Shown here in pieces: positions 1 through 8,862 of a stretch of DNA of 64,000 nucleotides. Position numbers and translations under genes: made by a program. Numbering within the stretch: the stretch's first letter is position 1; the number at the start of each line of letters is the position of its first letter. Source of the stretch: Nitrospira sp. (GTDB lineage Bacteria; Nitrospirota; Nitrospiria; Nitrospirales; Nitrospiraceae); the NCBI GenBank assembly GCA_005239465.1, contig SPAW01000009.1, positions 63,166 to 127,165 of the forward strand, read 5' to 3'. The notes beneath the pieces were generated by a model, which was given only the letters and a program-made list of their open reading frames with translations, was not told the origin of the DNA and did no database searches.

Positions 1-532
1 GCGATTCTGCAGGGCGCGATTGAACTGGAGGTCGGTAGTTATATAAAACTCGGATGCGCCTTTAGCCGTTTGCGTCCACACCAATTTCTTCGTCCTCGTC
101 TCTTCGACTTTGACCAGGACCACGACATCGGTCCGACTTTCCAGGGTCGTCGTCTGGCTGAAACTGAGTGTCGGCACGCTCACCGAAAGGATCTGTCCGG
201 TCAGCACGAGATCCGCCGCTTCGGAATCCGGCACCACCTGCGCGCCGCTGCCCGAGGAGAATTCATGGCGTAGATAGTTGGTGTACCGCGTTTCCAGATT
301 CGGCTCGAAGCTCTTGTTCTCGAGCGTCCGGATCACGAGGCGCGGTTGCGGGTCTTTCGACGCCGTGGCCGTGGCCCCACCGATGGTCGGGCCGGCCCCC
401 TCCACGCGAAACTGATAACCGCAAGCGCTGAGCGACAGGCTCAGCGCCAAGTACAAAGTACTAAGGCCAAAGTAAAAAGTTCCGGAGCATCCATTTCTAC
501 CTTTTGCCTTTAAACTTTTTACTCGTCGCATT
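1..532 (-). CDS. lptE: LPS-assembly lipoprotein LptE-like (partial, runs off left edge)
   Basis: The protein would be an outer-membrane lipoprotein that partners the LptD translocon in LPS export. The minus-strand frame is open from the ATG at 532 to base 1 (177 codons). It begins with a basic stretch and a hydrophobic segment ending in the lipobox LSLSAC, and the mature N-terminus GYQFRVEG resembles LptE proteins, which typically start CGYxF. Later text fits the family: a TLENKSFEP strand, then NLETRYTNYLRHEF. The ATG lies 2 nt beyond the leuS stop, so the two genes are probably cotranscribed; leuS-lptE linkage is common in Gram-negatives. The signal-peptide DNA is unusually repetitive (TACTTT/TACTTG runs). 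The C-terminus is missing only because the window ends. Family call confident, exact symbol less so. Confidence 0.8.
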
Positions 533-534
533 GG

Positions 535-3054
535 CTATACTACAAAATTGATCAACTTCTTTTCGACGTAGATCACCTTCTTGGGCTCTTTCCCTTGCAG
601 CCACTCGGCGATCTGTTCGCGGGAAAGGCGCTCGACAAGATCGCGCGTTGCCTCGTGCTCGACCTCGATCTTGCTCCGCAGTTTCCCATTCACCTGAACG
701 GGAATCGTCATTCGTTCGCTCACCGTGAGCGCCGGATCGAAGATGGGCCAGGGCTGCTGCGAGACGCTCGGCCTCCGCCCAAGAATGGCCCAGAGTTCTT
801 CGGCCAGATGGGGCGCAAACGGGGCAAGGAGCAGCACAAACGGTTCGATCAAGGCCCGGGCACGTTGCTCGGCCTTCGTCATCTCGTTGGTGAAAACCAT
901 CATCTGCGAGATTGCCGTGTTGAAGCGGTGAACTTCCACGTCTTCCGTCACCTTCTTGATCGTCTGATGGAGCAGGCGTTGATGGTCGAGGCTCGGCGTC
1001 GCTGAGACCACGGCGCTCGATAACCGGCCTTCTTCATTCACCATGAGTCGCCACACCCGCTCGAGGAAACGCGTAATGCCTTCGACACCTCTGGTACTCC
1101 ACGGCTTCATCGCTTCGAGCGGTCCCATGAACATTTCATAGAGACGCACCGCATCCGCGCCGAACTGATCCATCATCTCATCGGGATTCACCACGTTGCC
1201 GCGCGATTTGGACATTTTCTGATTATCTTCTCCCAGCACAATCCCTTGGTGCACCAATTTCCTGAACGGCTCTGCGGTGCTCACCACGCCGATGTCGAAG
1301 AGGACCTTGTGCCAGAATCGAGCATAGAGCAGATGCAGCACGGCATGTTCGCTGCCGCCGATGTAGAGATCCACCGGCATCCAATAGCGTTCCTTCGCAG
1401 GATCGACGAGTTGCTTTGAGTTCTTAGGATCGATGAATCTCAGGTAGTACCAACAGGACCCGGCCCACTGCGGCATGGTGTTCGTTTCGCGTTCTGCGGA
1501 TGCTCCGCATTTGGGACAACTTGTCTCTCTCCAAAGGGAACCATCCGTTTTTCGAACACGAGCAAGAGGTGCCTCAAACACCTTCATTACATCAATAGTG
1601 CCTGTTGTACCGCGATAACCCGAGTCCGTTTGCTGCGGTACATCTATGTCCGGCTTGAAATCTTTCGTCTCTGGCAACACTAGAGGCAATGCTGATTCTG
1701 ATAAAGGTACAGGTTTATCGCATTCTGGACAATGGACTATCGGAAACGGCTCACCCCAGTAGCGTTGGCGGGCGAAGAGCCAATCGCGGAGCTTGTAGTT
1801 GACCGCTTTGGTTCCCTTCCTCTGTTTGGCAAGCCACTCGGTTATTTTTGGAATCGCCTCGGAAGGTTTGAGTCCATTGATGGAAAATGCGCCATCGGCC
1901 GTCGCCGAGTTGACGACGGTCCCTCGCTCCGTGTCGGTAAACGCGGCCTCGTCGACCTTCCCCCCGGTAATCACCTCACGAATGGGCAGCTGATAGTGAC
2001 GCGCAAAAGCCCAGTCCCGCTCGTCATGCGCCGGCACAGCCATGATCGCACCGGTGCCATAACTCATCAACACATAGTCGGCGATCCAGATCGGCAGCCG
2101 CTCACCATTAACGGGATTGACGGCGTAGCCGCCGGTGAAGGCACCGGTCTTTTCCTTTTCCAATTCTTGTCGCTGCAGATCGCTCTTTCTGGCCGTGGCG
2201 TCCCGATAGACCGAGACAGCGGTCTTCTGCCCTATTGTGGTCACCACATCGACCAGCGGGTGCTCCGGAGCCAGCACCATATAGGTGGCACCGAAGAGCG
2301 TGTCCGGCCTTGTAGTGAAAACTCTGATCGTTCCCTTCTGGTTAACCAGCGCGAATTCCACTTCCGCCCCAATAGATTGCCCAATCCAATTCTTCTGCAT
2401 CTCGAGCGTGCTCGCGGGCCATTCAACAAGCTTCAGATCTTCGAGCAGGCGATCGGCATAGGCCGTAATCTTCAGTACCCACTGCCGCATCGGCTTGCGG
2501 ACCACATCGAACCCGCCCAACTCGCTCTTGCCGTCGACAATTTCTTCATTGGCTAGAACGGTCCCGAGCGCCGGGCACCAGTTCACCGGCACCTCGGCCA
2601 CATAGGCCAGCCCCCGCTCGAAGAGCTTTAGGAAGATCCACTGCGTCCAGCGATAGTAGTCGGGATCGGTGGTGCTGAATTCCCGATCCCAGTCGTAGGA
2701 CAACCCGACCCGCTTCATTTGACGTTTGAAGGTGGCAATGTTTTGGGCCGTCGTGATTGCGGGATGAATGCCCGTCTTTACCGCATACTGCTCGGCCGGC
2801 AAGCCGAAGGCGTCCCACCCCATCGGATGCAAGACGTTGAACCCGCGCATACGCTTGTAGCGAGAGACGATGTCTGTCGCCGTGTACCCTTCGAGGTGAC
2901 CGACGTGGAGCCCGGAGCCGGATGGATAGGGAAACATGTCGAGGCAATAGAACTTTGGCTTCGAGGAGTCGTCCACTGCCCGGAATGGGCGATGCACTTC
3001 CCAGTAGGCCTGCCATTTCGCCTCGATGGCGTGATGATCGTATCCTTTGCTCAT
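535..3054 (-). CDS. leuS: Leucyl-tRNA synthetase
   Basis: Class I aminoacyl-tRNA synthetase charging tRNA-Leu in the cytoplasm; 839 aa, normal bacterial length. Visible landmarks are the Rossmann signature HVGH near residues 50-53, the CP1 editing domain ([12 protein letters not shown], then [15 protein letters not shown]), two Cys pairs of the zinc insertion (CPEC and CPKC), the KMSKS loop (QKMSKSRGN), and a C-terminal [10 protein letters not shown] segment typical of LeuRS. I start at the ATG at 3054 (MSKGYDHH), which matches the family N-terminus. A GTG at 3090 would add 12 residues of no recognisable character. No clear ribosome-binding site is seen for either start. The gene diverges from the methyltransferase at 3158 and is followed after 2 nt by lptE. 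Confidence 0.97.
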   Translation of the reverse strand: MSKGYDHHAIEAKWQAYWEVHRPFRAVDDSSKPKFYCLDMFPYPSGSGLHVGHLEGYTATDIVSRYKRMRGFNVLHPMGWDAFGLPAEQYAVKTGIHPAITTAQNIATFKRQMKRVGLSYDWDREFSTTDPDYYRWTQWIFLKLFERGLAYVAEVPVNWCPALGTVLANEEIVDGKSELGGFDVVRKPMRQWVLKITAYADRLLEDLKLVEWPASTLEMQKNWIGQSIGAEVEFALVNQKGTIRVFTTRPDTLFGATYMVLAPEHPLVDVVTTIGQKTAVSVYRDATARKSDLQRQELEKEKTGAFTGGYAVNPVNGERLPIWIADYVLMSYGTGAIMAVPAHDERDWAFARHYQLPIREVITGGKVDEAAFTDTERGTVVNSATADGAFSINGLKPSEAIPKITEWLAKQRKGTKAVNYKLRDWLFARQRYWGEPFPIVHCPECDKPVPLSESALPLVLPETKDFKPDIDVPQQTDSGYRGTTGTIDVMKVFEAPLARVRKTDGSLWRETSCPKCGASAERETNTMPQWAGSCWYYLRFIDPKNSKQLVDPAKERYWMPVDLYIGGSEHAVLHLLYARFWHKVLFDIGVVSTAEPFRKLVHQGIVLGEDNQKMSKSRGNVVNPDEMMDQFGADAVRLYEMFMGPLEAMKPWSTRGVEGITRFLERVWRLMVNEEGRLSSAVVSATPSLDHQRLLHQTIKKVTEDVEVHRFNTAISQMMVFTNEMTKAEQRARALIEPFVLLLAPFAPHLAEELWAILGRRPSVSQQPWPIFDPALTVSERMTIPVQVNGKLRSKIEVEHEATRDLVERLSREQIAEWLQGKEPKKVIYVEKKLINFVV

Positions 3055-3138
3055 AAATGTCGGCTTCAAAAAGCGGGAGGACTCTAACACAGCCCCCTCG
3101 GGGTCACAAGATTCCGTGGCTCTGCTCTGCGAGGTCTT

Positions 3139-3147
3139 TGCTATACT
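3139..3147 (+). promoter_or_regulatory. Extended -10 promoter element (TGCTATACT)
   Basis: TGCTATACT is an extended -10 box with TATACT at 3142-3147; the -35 region is poor. It ends 10 nt before the ATG at 3158, so the methyltransferase mRNA would have only a few untranslated bases. Confidence 0.5.
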
Positions 3148-3157
3148 ACGCGCTGCG

Positions 3158-3778
3158 ATGGGTCTCTACAGTCATCATATCTTTCCCCGTCTGATGGAAT
3201 GGGTCATGGCGGGAGAAGAATTCCGTCGCTTGCGTACAGGATTGCTCGCGCATGTCCATGGTGAAGTGCTGGAACTGGGAATAGGAACCGGGCTGAACCT
3301 GCCGCACTATCCCAAAACCGTCACCTGGCTCCATGCCGTCGATCCTGCCGAACTTCTTCCAAAAACCGTCACGGAGCGCAGCGCCCGTCAGTCATTTCCC
3401 ATTCGCATTCAACGTATCACCGCCGAGTCGTTGCCCCATGCCGACCGGTCTTTCGATTGCGTCGTGAGCACCTGGACCCTCTGCACGATTCCCGATCCGG
3501 TAAAAGCGCTGAGAGAAGTCAGACGGGTTCTCAAACCGGTAGGGACCTTCTTGTTTCTGGAACATGGCCGAAGCGATGATCAGACGATCGCAATCTGGCA
3601 GGACCGGCTGAATCCCATTCAGAACATCATCGGCTGTGGGTGTAACTTGAACCGACGGATCGATCAACTGATCGCTGAGTCCGGCTTGAAGATCATGATC
3701 CTCGATCGATTCCAGATGAAGAGCGTGCCCAGAATTGGAGGCGAGATGTACCGAGGTACGGCAACCAGACCGGATTAG
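3158..3778 (+). CDS. Class I SAM-dependent methyltransferase (type 11)
   Basis: Predicted small-molecule or lipid methyltransferase of 206 aa. Motif I (VLELGIGTG, residues 37-45) binds S-adenosylmethionine, followed by an acidic residue (HAVDPAE) and the post-motif [14 protein letters not shown] / [20 protein letters not shown] typical of the methyltransferase-11 fold. The N-terminal [14 protein letters not shown] segment resembles the METTL7-like/UbiE-like family, whose substrates are mostly unknown. I chose the ATG at 3158; the frame is open upstream, but that stretch has no family similarity and overlaps leuS. The 3' end overlaps the convergent HAD gene by 4 bp, the two stop codons interlocking. 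Substrate not predictable. Confidence 0.85.
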   Translation: MGLYSHHIFPRLMEWVMAGEEFRRLRTGLLAHVHGEVLELGIGTGLNLPHYPKTVTWLHAVDPAELLPKTVTERSARQSFPIRIQRITAESLPHADRSFDCVVSTWTLCTIPDPVKALREVRRVLKPVGTFLFLEHGRSDDQTIAIWQDRLNPIQNIIGCGCNLNRRIDQLIAESGLKIMILDRFQMKSVPRIGGEMYRGTATRPD

Positions 3779-4452
3779 CTCGTAAGCCCACCGTTCAGGA
3801 GTGGAGCAAAACTGGTGACGGAAACGAACTGAGCGAGCGGAGCAGGAGGCAACTGAGAACTCGATTTTGCGCTATGGATGAGATGGGCCACCCCGAATCG
3901 TTTCGCAGCAATCAGACATCCCTCATCGTCATCCATATAGAGAGACCGCGCCGGATCGAATCCCAGTAAGCGCTGACAATTCGGCCAATACTCCGGCCGC
4001 ATCTTGAGATAGCCAACCTCGAATGCATCGAGAATGCGATCCACGCGTCGATCGAGGCCGGTCTTGGCAGCTTTCACCGACACGCCTGCTTCATGCGCGT
4101 TCGTGACAATCGTCACGCGCTTCCCGAGCTGCCGAAGGTATCGTAAGAATTCCTCAGCGCCGGGCAAGAAGCAGATCATGTGATCTAATTCCTTGTGCAT
4201 CGCCACAACATCGATGTCCACACGCTTGGTCCAATAATGAAGGTCTGTCCAGGCCAACTCGCCTTCAACCGACCGGTACATCGTCATTAAGCGATCGCGA
4301 GCCTCCTCAAACGGCAGGCCGTGGAGCGTCGCATATCGGCGTGGCAGTTCTTCTTCGAAAAAGAAGTTGTCGAAATGCCGGTCGAGCAACGTGCCGTCCA
4401 TATCGAGCAGCACGTCGTCGATGTCATTCCAATTTACAGATAGCGGCGTCAT
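3775..4452 (-). CDS. HAD-family hydrolase, YrfG-like nucleotidase
   Basis: Haloacid-dehalogenase phosphatase of 225 aa, likely a purine 5'-nucleotidase of the YrfG (GMP/IMP) type. Motif I is DMDGTLLD (Asp17/Asp19), motif II is IVTNAHEAG, and motif III/IV is seen in YMDDDEGCLIAAKRFG. The segment RHFDNFFFEEELPRRYA after motif I is characteristic of the YrfG group. The start at 4452 (MTPLSVNW) is chosen because everything upstream in this frame is antisense to der and non-homologous. It is divergent from der (67 bp between starts) and convergent with the methyltransferase. Substrate assignment is from family knowledge only. Confidence 0.82.
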   Translation of the reverse strand: MTPLSVNWNDIDDVLLDMDGTLLDRHFDNFFFEEELPRRYATLHGLPFEEARDRLMTMYRSVEGELAWTDLHYWTKRVDIDVVAMHKELDHMICFLPGAEEFLRYLRQLGKRVTIVTNAHEAGVSVKAAKTGLDRRVDRILDAFEVGYLKMRPEYWPNCQRLLGFDPARSLYMDDDEGCLIAAKRFGVAHLIHSAKSSSQLPPAPLAQFVSVTSFAPLLNGGLTS

Positions 4453-4519
4453 GTGATTGGAGTGTACCTGATGCTGGTTGTGTTTGCCAAAATTCTTGTG
4501 ATACGGTCCGCCCCTACCG

Positions 4520-5896
4520 ATGAAACAGAAACGTGACTCAGAGACAACCGCAAATGCGCTCCCCTTTACATCTGACGCCCCGATGCCGCTCGTCGCCATC
4601 ATCGGCCGACCGAACGTGGGGAAGTCCACGCTGTTCAACAAAATCCTGGGCACCAAGACCGCCATCGTCGATGACGTCCCCGGCGTGACCCGCGATCGGA
4701 ACTATGCGGATGCGACCTATCGGGAACGCAAGTTTCGACTGGTCGATACGGGGGGACTCGATCTTTCCGCGTCGGACGGCATATTGGCGTTGATTCGCCG
4801 CCAGTCCGAGATTGCCATTGCTGAAGCCGATATCCTGATTTTCCTGCTGGATGGACGTTCGGGGTTGACGCCGCCGGACCATGCGGTGGTGCGTCTGCTG
4901 CGCGGCGTGACCAAGCCGGTATTTTTTGCCGTCAACAAGATCGATACGCCGAAAGCCGATCCCCTCATAGCCGATTTTTATCAGCTGGGGAAAGACGAGC
5001 TCTATCCTGTCTCCGCTGAGCATGGCATCGGCGTCGCCGAGCTGCTTGACGCTATCTATCCGCTACTCCCGGCAACCGACGGAGCCGGCGAGCTGCTGCA
5101 GCTGCCACGCATTGCCGTGGTGGGCCGCCCGAATGTCGGCAAATCCACACTGGTGAACGCCTTCTTGGGCGAAGAGCGGGTCGTCGTCAGCGATATCCCC
5201 GGCACTACACGCGATCCCATTGACTCTCTCGTGACACACGAGGGCAAACGCTATGTGTTTACCGATACGGCGGGCATCAGGCGGCGCGGGAAGATCGACC
5301 ATGGGATTGAGGGCTATAGCGTGATGCGCTCGCTCCGCGCCATCGGCCGATCCGACGTGGCCGTCCTCTTATTGGACGGAGTCGAGGGGGTCACGGAACA
5401 GGACACAAAAATCGCGGGTGCGATTCTCAAACAGGGCCGTGCCTGCATCCTGCTAGTCAACAAGTGGGACTTGCGCGCGGGAGATGCTGAGGCCCGGAAA
5501 GAGTATGAACTTGAACTGCGCCGCCGCTTTCCCTTTCTGACATGGGCCCCGGTGTTCTATGGCTCGGCGCTGAAACCGGACTCCCTCCGTAAGTTGTTCC
5601 CACGGATCGACGATGTGTATACGATGTTTACCAAACGGATTCCCACTGGGACGTTGAATACCTGGTTACAGGACATTCTGGTCACGCATCCCTTACCGGT
5701 CCGTACAGGCAAACCTTCGAAAGTGACCAAATCCGTCTTTATCACCCAAGTCGCCACGAAGCCGCCGGTCTTTGCGTTGTTCGTGGGCCATCCGCAAGAC
5801 ATCACGCCGTCGTATCTGCGGTATCTTGAGAATCAGCTGCGCGATTCGTACGGATTTGCCGGCACCCCTCTCCGTCTGCTCGTGAGAAAAAAGTAA
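4520..5896 (+). CDS. der: Ribosome-associated GTPase Der (EngA)
   Basis: Double-GTPase needed for 50S subunit maturation. Two tandem G domains are evident: GRPNVGKST with DTGGLD and NKID in the first, and a second GRPNVGKST near residue 203 with DTAGIRRRGK and NKWDL. A C-terminal KH-like domain follows, ending LRLLVRKK. From 4520 the product is 458 aa; an internal ATG at 4583 (MPLVAIIGRP) matches the usual Der N-terminus and would give 437 aa. Neither start has a convincing Shine-Dalgarno, so the true start is open. The gene stands alone, divergent from the HAD gene. Confidence 0.96.
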   Translation: MKQKRDSETTANALPFTSDAPMPLVAIIGRPNVGKSTLFNKILGTKTAIVDDVPGVTRDRNYADATYRERKFRLVDTGGLDLSASDGILALIRRQSEIAIAEADILIFLLDGRSGLTPPDHAVVRLLRGVTKPVFFAVNKIDTPKADPLIADFYQLGKDELYPVSAEHGIGVAELLDAIYPLLPATDGAGELLQLPRIAVVGRPNVGKSTLVNAFLGEERVVVSDIPGTTRDPIDSLVTHEGKRYVFTDTAGIRRRGKIDHGIEGYSVMRSLRAIGRSDVAVLLLDGVEGVTEQDTKIAGAILKQGRACILLVNKWDLRAGDAEARKEYELELRRRFPFLTWAPVFYGSALKPDSLRKLFPRIDDVYTMFTKRIPTGTLNTWLQDILVTHPLPVRTGKPSKVTKSVFITQVATKPPVFALFVGHPQDITPSYLRYLENQLRDSYGFAGTPLRLLVRKK

Positions 5897-5930
5897 TCGA
5901 TCCGGCTCGCGCAGCTCTCCGGGACTGTCT

Positions 5931-5948
5931 CCTCGTAAACTTACGAGG
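5931..5948. terminator. Perfect hairpin downstream of der
   Basis: CCTCGTA-AACT-TACGAGG gives a 7-bp perfect stem with a 4-nt loop 34 bp after the der stop. No T-tract follows, so intrinsic termination is uncertain; it may stabilise the mRNA end instead. Confidence 0.4.
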
Positions 5949-6105
5949 CAAACCTGCTTTCAAGTTGACTCCCGTTCGCGCTCATGTTATTCGCATACTA
6001 ACCGCCGTGCACTACCGAGCAGTCACGCGCACGCTCGCCGAACGAGACAAGAGACACCCAGCGTACAAGACACCACAACGCCCGATCGCAAAGGTCTCGG
6101 TGCTG

Positions 6106-7098
6106 ATGACACGATTATCGAGTGGCCTACGGTTGGTTCAAGCCCTTGCCTTCATCGGAATGGTCAGTGTCGCGGGCTCAATCACCATGAGCTTTGCAGA
6201 CGATCAGCCTCCGGCTTCGGCCAATCAGACGCCTGCTCAATCCGATGCGAGTGCCGACGTCGCCCTCGACGACGTGAACCCGTCCATTATCCTCAAGGGA
6301 TCGGTTTGGCGGACCAAGCCTGGGATCGTGTTCTTGAAAACCCCGATTGGAGTGCTGACGCTCAGCTCCAAAACCACGCTCAAAGATATTCGCGCGTCTC
6401 AAGACGTGTCCTTTTGGATCCACGAGGCCCATCTCGCCGTCGACATCCACAAACGAGCCGATGGCTCGCTGGTCCATCGCTATCTCAGCGGACCGTTCAA
6501 GCGCAGCAACGGCGATGAGAAGAAACTGCTGCGATGGACGCCGGAAGGCGAGAAGGCTTTTCACCTTGGCACCCATGAGCCGTCGCTCGCCGCTGTCCAG
6601 GACGGCGATGTGGTCACCGTGGAAGTCGATGAGGACGATACCGTCATTGGCGTACACAACCTGCAGTTCGATCTCCAGATTGGACAGATTCCGGCCAATG
6701 GATCTGACGTGCATCTGTTGCTGAGCGGCACGGTGTCCAAACTCAAATCTAACTTTATTTTCTTTCGGACACCTGTCGGCGTCGTCAACGTCAATGCTAA
6801 GATCGGCATCAAGAACGCGAAGGTCGGACAGACGATGACCCTCCACATGCATCGGCACTATGTCGTCGCGGATCTTTCTGCCCCCAACGCAACGGCTCCG
6901 GCGCGCCGCTTCCTGACCGGCCCGCTCGAATTCGCTTCGCCGGATCACGCGAGCGTGAGACTCTGGACTCCCGACGGCGAACAGACCTATCCGACGGATC
7001 GGGGAAAAGCTGCGCTGGCCGGCGCGAAGGAAGGCAGCCCGATCACGGTGGAACTGAATGGACAAGGCAGCGTCGTCGAATTCCATCGGCCCAACTAG
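6106..7098 (+). CDS. Periplasmic protein with an internally duplicated domain, function unknown
   Basis: I do not recognise the family. From the ATG at 6106 the product is 330 aa with a signal peptide (hydrophobic core VQALAFIGMVSVAG, cleavage probably near FADD). The mature part contains two copies of one roughly 110-residue module: ILKGSVWRTKPGIVFLKTPIGV aligns with LLSGTVSKLKSNFIFFRTPVGV once split into matching pieces, and both copies end RYLSGPF/RFLTGPL then LRWTPEGE/LRLWTPDGE. The alternation of short beta-like strands suggests two beta-barrel or OB-like folds. The frame stays open upstream to 5965, but that stretch has no signal-peptide character. It precedes an ECF sigma/anti-sigma pair and might be part of its envelope-stress output. 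No catalytic motif seen. Confidence 0.7.
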   Translation: MTRLSSGLRLVQALAFIGMVSVAGSITMSFADDQPPASANQTPAQSDASADVALDDVNPSIILKGSVWRTKPGIVFLKTPIGVLTLSSKTTLKDIRASQDVSFWIHEAHLAVDIHKRADGSLVHRYLSGPFKRSNGDEKKLLRWTPEGEKAFHLGTHEPSLAAVQDGDVVTVEVDEDDTVIGVHNLQFDLQIGQIPANGSDVHLLLSGTVSKLKSNFIFFRTPVGVVNVNAKIGIKNAKVGQTMTLHMHRHYVVADLSAPNATAPARRFLTGPLEFASPDHASVRLWTPDGEQTYPTDRGKAALAGAKEGSPITVELNGQGSVVEFHRPN

Positions 7099-7122
7099 CC
7101 TCACGGTTTCTTGTCGCCTTTC

Positions 7123-7152
7123 TTGACTCTCTTTTCCATCCCTTCGTAGACT
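7123..7152 (+). promoter_or_regulatory. Sigma-70-type promoter before the ECF sigma gene
   Basis: TTGACT (7123-7128), an 18-bp spacer and TAGACT (7147-7152). The ATG at 7163 is 10 nt past the -10 box, giving almost no leader unless the internal ATG at 7208 is used. Confidence 0.55.
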
Positions 7153-7162
7153 GCCGCAACCT

Positions 7163-7792
7163 ATGAGTCCTTCACCCCCGTCTCACAACCCTCACGGCCA
7201 TTCGTCCATGCCTGCACGGACACCGAAGAATTTTGATATGCTGTACCGAGATCACGTGGATCTGATGTATCGCTTCGCGAATCGACTCTGCGGCGAACCC
7301 GATGCCGCGCAGGATCTGGTGCAGGAGACGTTTTTGAATGCCTACCGGGGATTCAAGAAGTTTCGCGGCGATGCGCAGATTTCAACATGGCTCTATACGA
7401 TTGCCTCGCGGGCCTGCCTACGCATGCGGCGCAGACGAAAAGGAGCGCCGGAGCGCGAACTGTCGCTGGACGAGTTCATCCCCACGTCCGAGGGCGAGTT
7501 TCGTTTGCAGATCCCCGTGGATGGACTCAGTCCTGAAGAAGCCCTCCAGAATAAGGAACTGCGGCAGGCGCTCGATGCCGCCATCGACAAGTTGCCCAAG
7601 AAGTACAAGATGGTGCTCGTCCTGCGCGACATGGAAGGGTTGGGCGCCAAAGAAGTCGGGATCATCATGGGCTTGAATGAACGAGCAGTAAAATCACGGC
7701 TCCACCGCGCACGTCTCTTTGTACGCCGTGAACTCAGTGCGCGAGGCATTACCGACGCTACTGACGCACACGACCACGAACGACTCAAGTAA
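7163..7792 (+). CDS. ECF RNA polymerase sigma factor
   Basis: Sigma-70 family extracytoplasmic-function factor, 209 aa. Region 2 is clear (FANRLCGEPDAAQDLVQET and the WLYTIA helix of 2.3-2.4). Region 4 has LPKKYKMVLVLRDMEGLGAK then the helix-turn-helix recognition segment NERAVKSRLHRARLFVRREL. It would redirect RNA polymerase to a small regulon. An internal ATG at 7208 (MPARTPKNFDML) could be the real start and would remove a Pro/Ser/His-rich tail of 15 residues. The next gene, 16 bp downstream, encodes a zinc-finger protein of the anti-sigma type, making a sigma/anti-sigma operon. The inducing signal is unknown. Confidence 0.9.
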   Translation: MSPSPPSHNPHGHSSMPARTPKNFDMLYRDHVDLMYRFANRLCGEPDAAQDLVQETFLNAYRGFKKFRGDAQISTWLYTIASRACLRMRRRRKGAPERELSLDEFIPTSEGEFRLQIPVDGLSPEEALQNKELRQALDAAIDKLPKKYKMVLVLRDMEGLGAKEVGIIMGLNERAVKSRLHRARLFVRRELSARGITDATDAHDHERLK

Positions 7793-7808
7793 CGAAGGGA
7801 GAACCACC

Positions 7809-8108
7809 ATGGCGAAGCGTGGCGCCCCACGACGAGGAAAGCGTCCTGCAACCAAGCCCCCTCAACATGGGAAGGGGCGGTGCCTCCATATTCTTCGCGA
7901 ACTGTCCGCTTATATCGACGATGAGCTTTCAGGAGACATTTGCCAAGAGATTCGCCGGCACCTGGGCGCCTGCCCGAACTGTGAAGATTTCGTGGCCTCC
8001 CTGCGCCAGACCGTGTCCCTGTGCCGCCACAGCCCAGCCCCAGCCTTGTCGTCGGCTGACCGAGCCTTCATGCGCGAGAAGATTCTTCAAACCGCCCGGG
8101 CTCGGTGA
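7809..8108 (+). CDS. Zinc-finger (zf-HC2) anti-sigma factor
   Basis: Small 99-aa protein likely binding and inhibiting the upstream ECF sigma factor. It carries the ZAS signature HLGACPNC (His51, Cys55, Cys58) preceded by the amphipathic ELSAYIDDELS helix that contacts sigma. No transmembrane segment follows, so this is the cytosolic, redox- or metal-responsive kind. The N-terminus is strongly basic (KRGAPRRGKRP). A strong ribosome-binding site (AAGGGAGAA) fixes the ATG at 7809. A longer upstream frame exists but overlaps the sigma gene without similarity. Release of sigma on zinc loss or oxidation is inferred from the family. Confidence 0.85.
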   Translation: MAKRGAPRRGKRPATKPPQHGKGRCLHILRELSAYIDDELSGDICQEIRRHLGACPNCEDFVASLRQTVSLCRHSPAPALSSADRAFMREKILQTARAR

Positions 8109-8161
8109 CCACCCACGAATCCTTTTGCTCGTCCGTGCCTCACATCGAACCAGGAGGCCGG

Positions 8162-8581
8162 ATGCCCATTTGGGTCAGAGTCAACGCGTTATGTCTGCTC
8201 CTCTTCGTCTCATGTGGATTGACCACGTTTATGGCGCTGGGGGCAGATCTGACCTCGGAGGAAACGATTACGGTAGTCATTGAGGCGCGGCAGTTCAAGC
8301 CTGATCGCACGGTTCTTCATCAAGGACAGAAGACGACGCTTGTGTTCAAGAACCAGGATTCGGATCTCCACGCGGTGGTGCCGTTCGGACTCTTCGCGGG
8401 AATAAGTCTCAATATATCTGGAAACGGCGCTCTTGAATTTGGAGGGGAAGGATTCAAGCGAGTCATCATTCCTCCAGACGGCACCGCAGAGTTTCATTTC
8501 ACGCCGACCGAGCCCGGCGAGTACCGCTACCTCTGCGACATGCCCGGGCATGAGATGAAGGCCGTAATTGTGGTGGAGTGA
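8162..8581 (+). CDS. Cupredoxin-domain (type 1 copper) periplasmic protein
   Basis: Predicted secreted blue-copper electron carrier or copper sensor, 139 aa. The N-terminal signal peptide (VNALCLLLFVSCGLTTFMAL) is followed by one cupredoxin fold. All four type 1 ligands are visible: His70 (DSDLHAVV) and Cys125-x4-His130-x-Met132 in YLCDMPGHEM. The strong AGGAGG 5 nt before the ATG at 8162 decides the start; a GTG at 8105 overlapping the anti-sigma stop is an alternative that would bury the signal peptide. It sits third in the sigma/anti-sigma operon, so it is a plausible target of that sigma. The next stretch holds a cytochrome c remnant, consistent with an electron-transfer pair now broken. 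Confidence 0.85.
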   Translation: MPIWVRVNALCLLLFVSCGLTTFMALGADLTSEETITVVIEARQFKPDRTVLHQGQKTTLVFKNQDSDLHAVVPFGLFAGISLNISGNGALEFGGEGFKRVIIPPDGTAEFHFTPTEPGEYRYLCDMPGHEMKAVIVVE

Positions 8582-8630
8582 GCATCCGATGCGGGTCATC
8601 CCGCTCGGCGTCCGGGGCATCTTCGCGTGA

Positions 8631-8759
8631 CGAGCGCGAACGGCGATGCCGGCTTGGAAGGACGAACTCTCCGACGAAGACCAGCGGGAGGTGCTCCGGT
8701 ACATCCGCTCACTCGTTCAGTTCCATTACCCTCTGACGCCTCCCTCTCCCAACCCCTGA
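8631..8759 (+). pseudogene. C-terminal remnant of a c-type cytochrome
   Basis: A 37-residue frame from the ATG at 8646 reads MPAWKDELSDEDQREVLRY then IRSL, matching the conserved C-terminal helix of class I cytochromes c (MPAF/W axial-Met region, then ..VxxYIRSL). The frame is closed upstream by TGA at 8628, and no CXXCH haem site lies in any nearby frame, so only the last third of a domain survives. It lies 49 bp after the cupredoxin gene, a common partner. It could instead be an unrelated short ORF, but the motif match is good. Confidence 0.55.
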
Positions 8760-8862
8760 CGGTCAGAATTCCGCATTCCTGGTTCCTTTCAGATCCGTCG
8801 AACGCCATGTTAGAGTAACAAGCTTTTTGTCCTTGAGGCTTCTTACAGAGCAGGTAACTATT

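Noticed and set aside
7163..8581. RseA-type membrane anti-sigma for the ECF factor
   Set aside because: The 99-residue anti-sigma has no membrane segment; it is the cytosolic zinc-finger type.
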